The position numbers were made by a program, and so were the translations under genes. Shown in pieces: positions 58,080-64,000 of a stretch of 64,000 nucleotides of DNA. Origin of the DNA: Monodelphis domestica. Taxonomy: Eukaryota > Chordata > Mammalia > Didelphimorphia > Didelphidae. The DNA is taken from assembly GCF_027887165.1 (NCBI RefSeq), contig NC_077228.1, positions 429,093,957 through 429,157,956 of the forward strand. Direction: 5' to 3'. Position 1 is the stretch's first letter. Every line of letters starts with the position of its first letter. Below the pieces are notes generated by a model that saw nothing but the letters and a program-made list of their open reading frames with translations, ran no database searches and had not been told where the DNA came from.

Positions 58080-58780
58080 TTTCCCATTAGACCTGAATTT
58101 TTCCAAATAACTATAATAGTTTTTCAAAGTTGTTTTCCCTTACAATGTTATTATATAAATTGTTTTCCTGCTCCCTTTGCTCTGCATCACTTAATAGAAA
58201 TCTTTCCAGGTTTTGCTGAGACTGACCTCTTCATCATTTCTTTATAGCACAATATTGTTCATGTCCTGTAATTTATGTTATAATTTGTTTCGCTGTTCCA
58301 AAAATGATGAGCACCACCTTAGTTTACTGTTCTATTTAACTCCACAAAAAAGGTGTAAATAATTTTTTATATATAGTTTCATTTTCCTTTTTTAAAAAAA
58401 TCTGAGTTATTATTTCTGAGCCAAAGGATACACCCAGTTAGTAATTTAGGGACCATAGTTCAAAATTTTTTTCCAGAATGGCCAAACCTATTCACAGTTC
58501 TACTAACAGTACGTTAATGTGCCTATTTTTCCACAATGCCCCACTCCCATTATTTGTCATTTTCCTTTTCTGTCAACTTTGCCAATCTGATGGTTGTGAG
58601 GTGGAACCTTAGAAAATTGTTAATTAACATTTCTGTAGTTATTAACTGTTTGGAATATTTTTTCATATGGCTGTTGATTGCTTTGATTTTACCCTTAGAA
58701 AATTGTTCATTTTTAAAAATCATTTATCAATTGTAGAATGACTCTTATTCTTATAAAACTTATATCAGTTCTCTATCTTA
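58080..58780 (-). repeat. LINE-1 ORF2-end fragment
   Basis: Antisense: GAGCCAAAGGATACACCCAG, TTTTCCAGAATGGCCAAACC, CTGATGGTTGTGAGGTGGAA are hallmarks of the reversed ORF2 C-terminus. Confidence 0.6.
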
Positions 58781-58867
58781 GAAATTTACCAGAGAATTGC
58801 TCTGAAGATTTGTTGTACTTACCTCTTTTTCTCCTAATTTTAGTTGTATTGGTTTTCTTTTCTTTCT

Positions 58868-59068
58868 TTTTAAAAAACTCTTTCTTTCCCTCTTAGAATT
58901 GATAACAAGTATCATTTCCGGGGCAGAAAAATGTAAGGGCTAGGAAACTGGGGCTATGTGACTTGTCCAGGGTCACACAGCTAGGAATTGTCTGAGGCTG
59001 GATTTGAACCAACCACCTCCCGCCTCCAGGCCTAACTCTCTATCCACTGATCCACCTAGCTACTCTTG
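58868..59068 (-). repeat. Marsupial SINE, type A
   Basis: Antisense: GTAAGGGCTAGGAAACTGGG, GGGTCACACAGCTAGGAATT, CAGGCCTAACTCTCTATCCA. Confidence 0.88.
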
Positions 59069-59069
59069 C

Positions 59070-60430
59070 ATTGATTTTATTATGAGTAAATAATATTGTA
59101 TAGGAGGTTGATAAAGCTTTCAGGGGTTACTAAATAGTAATAGGAAGTTGATAAAGTTGCGAAGGTCAGTTTGGTACACCACCAACACTATTCTGTGAGG
59201 AGACTAGGGATAGGAAACAGGAAGTGGGAAATAAGATAGGACATCTCTTAATTCTTACACTATGTCTAAAATCTTAATCCTATACTAAAATCTCTAAAAA
59301 CCCTATATCTAATAATCTTCTTGCCTGACAAAGTAGGCTTTACTTATCTACTCTCTCTAAACTAATAATAAATTCACTATCTATCTTAACTATGCTAATT
59401 AATAAAATCTTCTTCAACCTCCTTAACCAAGTATCAGAAATTCACTGTCAGTGGTGAAAACTGCCTGTCACTGTGATACAGGCAATCCTCTTGCACCCTC
59501 AAGTTCTGAGGAGAAAAGCCCTTCTCCCTCAAGGTGTTGAGGCAAAAACCCCTCAGTAACCAGTCTATTTCTCCATTGATATCTATATTCCCAACTCTCA
59601 AACATAACTATCAGATCTTCATGACTGAGAGAACAACACCAAAACCCCAAGAACCCTGCTCCCTAGGAAGACAGAGAAAATGGATTTTCCTTAACTGACT
59701 CTTTCTCTTTTTTATAGTTTGTCTCTTAAAGAGCTGGAGGTCAAATCTGCTACTGCCTCTTAAAGAGACTGAGTGAGGTTGAGAAGACTTCTGCTCTTAA
59801 AGAGACAAGAGTGATATTACTTAACTTCCTCTAACCTAGAAACTCTGCTCCTATGGAGACAGTGAAATTAAGAAATTACTTATAGCAGGGGTTTTTTGGT
59901 GGAAAAAGCTTTTACAATTTTGAAAATGAAATTGTCTATTTTATCTTCTGTGATCCTCTCTATCCCTTTGAGGGGAGAAGATCCTGTGATATCCCCACTT
60001 ACAGATTTGTCTCTCCTTTCTCTCGCTACTGTGAAGGAAGACAATGAATAAAGAGAAGAGGTTTTGCAGAAACTGACTCAGGCCTTTTTGAAAACATCTT
60101 CAGTTCCAAGTACACAGCCAGTGGGAGAAAAGACTCCTTCAAATTGTGTGGTTATAGACCAGAACCAATTATAGAATCTCTATGTTTGCTGTAGTCTCTC
60201 CAAAACACTTCCTTTATAGCCATTATAATTCTCCCAGAAATAGGCTTTCCAACTTCTCTAGAGGTGGAAATTGCTTTGGCTCAGCAAACTAATAGGGTCT
60301 ACACATATGCCTAGTTATATGGATATTCTGTGGGGTTCAATAAAGACTATTCTGTATCTGATACACACTTACCACCTTGAGAGTCTATTTGGGATTTAAG
60401 GACACCCCTGTTAGAAATTTCCCAGGATAA
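59070..60430. other. Unclassified repeat-like sequence with three near-palindromes
   Basis: Not recognised as a gene. CTCTTAAAGAG occurs at 59723-59733, 59757-59767 and 59794-59804. An AATAAAGACTATTCTGTATC at about 60341 followed by a short end suggests that 59900-60430 might be LTR-derived, but no partner is seen. Confidence 0.35.
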
Positions 60431-60599
60431 ACTGTGGTTTGAAACAAACCAACACAAAAAGGATCACTTTTAAGATCAAATGTGGTCCAGTTGAGCCCTT
60501 GTTGCATATTTATGGTTAGTTTTCAAGCTGAAATTCGAAAGATTTTTTTAATGAAGCAATAATATGTTTTACAGCTAAGATAAAATAAATTAAAAATAG

Positions 60600-61230
60600 A
60601 CCAATGCACCTATCCTTCAATAAATTTAATAAACATTAAGTATACTATGTGCCATGTTAAGCACCTAGGTGGTATAGTAGATAGGGTACTGGTCTGCAGG
60701 CAGGAGGACTCATCTTCCTGAGTTAGAATCATGCCTCAGATACTTAATAGCTGAATGACTCTGGGCAAGTCACTTAACCTTGTTTGCCTCAGTTTCCTCA
60801 TCTGTAAAATAAGCTAGAGGAAAAAAAATGGCAAACCACTCCAATATCTTTGCCAAGAAAACTTCAACTAGGGTCACAAAGGGTTGGGACTAGACCAAAC
60901 AACAGTGATATGCCATGTAATTCTGTACACACTAAGGATACAAAGATAAAAATAAAAGCAGTCCTAACGTCAGAAAGTTTACTACTTGGGGAAAAATAAA
61001 ATGTACATAGACAATTTCAAGGTGCATACAAAGAATGTTTGAGATATGGGGAGAGCATAAACAATTTGGGCAATCAGGAGGAGCCTTCCCTAGTAGTTGG
61101 CACATAAGCAGAGTCTTGAAGGGATTCCAAGAGGTGGAGGGGAGGCATAGGCATAAGTTTGTACAGAAGCACAGAGGTGGGAGGTAGAATGTGTATGAAG
61201 AACAAATAAACCAGTTTGACCAGAACTGCA
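60600..61230 (+). repeat. Old dispersed repeat, 'tactatgctaggca' family, split by SINE
   Basis: TATACTATGTGCCATGTTAA left of the SINE; GGATACAAAGATAAAAATAA and GAGCCTTCCCTAGTAGTTGG right of it. Confidence 0.6.
60659..60908 (+). repeat. Marsupial SINE, type B
   Basis: GCACCTAGGTGGTATAGTAG head to AGACCAAACAACAGTG. Flanks TGCCATGTTAA / TGCCATGTAA are the target duplication. Confidence 0.88.
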
Positions 61231-61539
61231 GAGTACATAACTCTATATACTAAAGTCAGATTGTTAACAAATAGCTTTCTTCACCTAGATTCTTCCCTGT
61301 AATCCAGTCTGTAAATTAATATATAAGATGATCAAACTTGGAAGCAGGAAGTTTTTTTACTATTTTATTTTCATGATACATCTATTCTTACCTTCCAATG
61401 AGAGCAAGAAAAACAAAACCTCTCTTATAACCATGAATAATCTAGCAAAAACATTCCTACATTGGCCATCTCTGGAAAATAAAAAATTTCAATCTGAACT
61501 GAATGCGTTATCTATCTATCAGGAGGTAGATAATATATT

Positions 61540-61900
61540 TCATGATGAGTCTTCTGGAGCTGTGGTTGGTCATTGTGTTGATCAGTTCTCAAGTCTTCTG
61601 TCATTTGCTTGTTTCATTTTGCATTTATTCTTACAAGTCTTCCAAGGGCATCCCCTCAGTTTTCAATTCTTTGGTACCAGAAAAAGAGCTGCCATAAATC
61701 TCTTTTGTATATGTTGGTCCTTTTCCTCTTTAGATCTAATAGTATTATTGCTGGGTCAGAGATTATGCTCAGTTTAAGAGCTCCATAGTTCCAAATTGCT
61801 TTTCAGAATGTCTGGACTTTTTCACATCTCCACCAACAGCACATTAACATACATTTGGTAACATGTACCACTCTTGTCATCATTGCCTGAAGACTAGAAC
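61540..61900 (-). repeat. LINE-1 ORF2-end fragment
   Basis: Antisense: TTGCTGGGTCAGAGATTATG, TTCCAAATTGCTTTTCAGAA, TTTTTCACATCTCCACCAAC. The 149-codon plus-strand open frame over it is the shadow of this repeat. Confidence 0.65.
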
Positions 61901-61904
61901 TATT

Positions 61905-62475
61905 ATATTTTATTTCTCTTGCAGAGTTGTCCGGTACTCTTAAGGGAGTTGGAGGGTCTGGCTCTCGACAAACAGCTCCAGCTCCCAACAGTGGTGTTCC
62001 CTAAATTGTAAGGGATAGTCTCTTACACTCCAGTTCCATTAGCCACAGATTAATCTTTACCCAGAAATACTTCCTTCAGAAGGCATTATCACAAATATAC
62101 AAACTTACACCCCCAACCTATGGGAGGCATAATCCCCAATTCCTCTTTCATTACTGCACTCTGGGGAGGGTAAGGTGATTATAGTTTAATGAGGTAATCA
62201 TAGCTTAGTTTGATTCCTGTAGAGCACCATCCCATTGGGAGTCCAAACTCATCTAAAAGCCAGAGTCCCAGCTGACTGGCTGCAGGGTGCTACCTAGAAT
62301 TATAGCTCCAAGGTCAGCCATGGCTCAAACTCCTGGATGGGGATCCCTGATGCCACCCAGAAAGAGTTTAGCTCATAGCACCTGCACTGTTAATGAACTG
62401 AAATCTTTATTCTCTGAACATAGCCTACTCATGAACACTGTTTTACCAGTTGTTTAAATCTGTCTTCAAGTGTTT
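61905..62475. other. Intergenic, not recognised
   Basis: Moderately GC sequence between two LINE-1 pieces, with several GCTCCA/CAGCTG motifs. It may be an older LTR or other insertion. No gene seen. Confidence 0.35.
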
Positions 62476-62479
62476 TTTA

Positions 62480-63560
62480 ATTGCATTCATGGAGTTCCTA
62501 AGAATGTCTTAGCAGATAGAGTCCAAAGTATTTTATATTACATGTAGATATTTTAAGTGGAAATGTTTTTCTATCCCTTCCTGATGGGTTTTGTTAACAC
62601 ACAAAAATGCTGGTGATTTGTGTGACTTTATATCCTGCAACTCTGCTGAAATTGTTCCAATTAGTTTTTTGGTTGATTGTCTAGGGATCACTAATATCTG
62701 CAAACAAAGTGCCAATTTTGTTTCCATTTTGTATGTTTATTCTCTCAATTTCTTTTTTTTACTTGTTTTCATAGTTAGCATTTCTATTATTATATTAAAT
62801 AGTAGTGGTGATTATGAACATCCTTGCTTTACTATTGATCCTGTTGGAAAGGTTTCTAATTTATCCACCTTAAAAAATAATGTTGATGGGGGTGGCTAAG
62901 TAGCACAGTGGACAGAGTGCTGGTGCTGAAGTTGGGAGGACCTAGATTCAAATTTAGCCTCAGACACTTCCTAGCTGATTGACCCTGGTCAAGTCACTTA
63001 ATCCTGCTCTTCTCTCATAGAATCGATTCTAAGACAGAAGGTATGTGTTTTGTTTTGTTTTTTAATGCTGACTTAGCTTTAGATAAACACTTTATTAAAA
63101 GAAAAATCCATTTCTTCCTATGATTTCGTGTTTCTTTTTTTTTCTAACAGAAATGGCATTGTTTCAAAAGCTTTTTCTCTATCCCTTAATGATTTCAGTT
63201 GTCGTTATTAATCGAGGTCAGTTATGTTTATCGTTTTCCTAATAATGAACTAACTCTTTATGACTTGTATAAATCCGTTCTGTTCATAGTGTACAATACT
63301 TATGATATGCCACTGCAATCTTTGCTATTTAAGATTTTTTTATTTTAAATTTTATTTAAAATGTTTGCACCAACATTCATGAGGGAATTAGCCTTTAGTT
63401 TTCCTTCTGGTTTGACTGTCCCTGCTTTCGGTATTTGAATCATAGAAGGAATTTGGTAGGACTTCATCTTTCCTGCTTTCTCCCCAATTTGTATAGTATT
63501 AGAGTTACGACTTCTTTAAATGTTGATAGAATTTATGAAGTAGGCAATTTTTGAAACTAG
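62480..63560 (-). repeat. LINE-1 ORF2 reverse-transcriptase region, old, split by SINE
   Basis: Antisense match, by recalled pattern, to LINE-1 ORF2: CTTTATATCCTGCAACTCTG, AATAGTAGTGGTGATTATGA, CATCCTTGCTTTACTATTGA, and beyond the SINE GCACCAACATTCATGAGGGA and CTTTCGGTATTTGAATCATA. It ends about 370 bp before the GINM1 ATG. Confidence 0.7.
62886..63066 (+). repeat. Marsupial SINE, type A
   Basis: GTGGCTAAGTAGCACAGTGG head, CCTAGATTCAAATTTAGCC core, CGATTCTAAGACAGAAGGTA tail. Confidence 0.88.
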
Positions 63561-63799
63561 TCTCCCCAACAAATACTTTCGCTGTGAGTTAGAAGAGAAC
63601 ATCTTTTAAGCAAGGGTTTTTTCAGTATTTGTTAATGTCGAATTGTATTCACTAAAGATAGTTCTAATTTTCTCGATTAGTATTTCGCTTAGATTTTGGT
63701 AAATTCATCTGATTAAAATATTTTCTTTACATGAGATTGACTGTTTACTTAGACTGGCGTGTTTTAGGGAATCTTTTAGTGGAAACTGCAGCAAGAAAT

Positions 63800-63934
63800 T
63801 GGAGCACAGCGTTTTCCGCTGCGGCCAGCTGCTCCTCCCAGCCCAGTTCACCAGGCCGGCTGGCTCCGCCTCCACGCCCCCCTCGGGTCCCCCTCCCCCG
63901 CGCGCCTTCTCGGAGGCCTGCTCCGTCTACCAAG
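63800..63934 (+). promoter_or_regulatory. GINM1 CpG-rich promoter / 5' UTR
   Basis: GC-rich and CpG-rich block with several GC-box-like C-runs (CGCCCCCCTC, CCCCTCCCCC), starting abruptly after AT-rich LINE-1 sequence. No TATA box is seen near the ATG. The promoter has barely 250 bp of non-repeat sequence in front of the coding start. Confidence 0.6.
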
Positions 63935-64000
63935 ATGGAGGGAGCGCCGCCATCCGCTCCTCTCCTGCTGCTGGTGCTGCTGCTTCTGCTTCCCTTGCTC
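63935..64000 (+). CDS. GINM1: GINM1, first coding exon (partial, cut by window edge)
   Basis: The ATG in a good context (AAGATGG) opens MEGAPPSAPLLLLVLLLLLP then LL, a textbook signal peptide with a long Leu core. The MEGAPP start, and the position upstream of and divergent from PPIL4, match human GINM1, a glycosylated single-pass membrane protein. Only 22 codons are present, so the call rests on the start motif and on gene order. Confidence 0.78.
   Translation, partial: MEGAPPSAPLLLLVLLLLLPLL

Noticed and set aside
61328-61777. 149-codon plus-strand open frame as a membrane protein gene
   Set aside because: Most of it lies over an antisense LINE-1 ORF2 fragment. The hydrophobic look comes from the reverse strand.

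Overview
This is nuclear DNA of a mammal, almost certainly a marsupial. The only host genes are split by long introns. The background is dense in tRNA-derived SINEs of the kind common in opossums and Australian marsupials, marsupial-type LINE-1 3' ends, old L2 and MIR pieces, and several families of endogenous retrovirus (ERV). Species cannot be fixed from this window alone.

Two host genes are visible. PPIL4 (peptidyl-prolyl isomerase-like 4: cyclophilin-like domain, RNA-recognition motif, basic Arg/Ser/Lys tail) lies on the minus strand from its ATG at 56217 to its stop at 26720. All 13 coding exons can be read, with GT/AG splice sites and matching phases, giving 484 residues. GINM1 starts on the plus strand at 63935 and runs off the right edge after 22 codons. 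PPIL4 next to a divergent GINM1 matches human chromosome 6q25. On that order ZC3H12D would lie left of the window, but no exon of it was recognised here.

Layout. 1-26.5 kb is intergenic and repeat-rich. It holds a short minus-strand ERV at 3422-5852 and an older, longer, pol-bearing ERV at 7958-16477. The longer one sits inside a SINE that sits inside a LINE, and it carries a solo LTR of its own kind. The region also holds a GACA/GATA microsatellite, two small inverted-repeat elements and an LTR at 20591-21278. 26.5-56.2 kb is PPIL4; its introns hold a 1 kb LINE-1 3' end, solo LTRs, a second short ERV copy and many SINEs. 56.2-63.9 kb is the space between the two promoters: a CpG-rich PPIL4 promoter with a CRE site, then antisense LINE-1 fragments and SINEs up to a CpG-rich GINM1 start.

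I found no undescribed gene system. The most interesting material is in the retroelements: a four-level nest of insertions with target duplications readable at each of the three inner levels, a tRNA-Arg(TCG) primer site paired over 28 nt, a short ERV lineage that shares its 3' block with the pol-bearing one, and a second internal purine-tract/LTR-start-like motif conserved in three copies. In PPIL4, exon 11 has a strong competing splice donor whose use would shift the frame.
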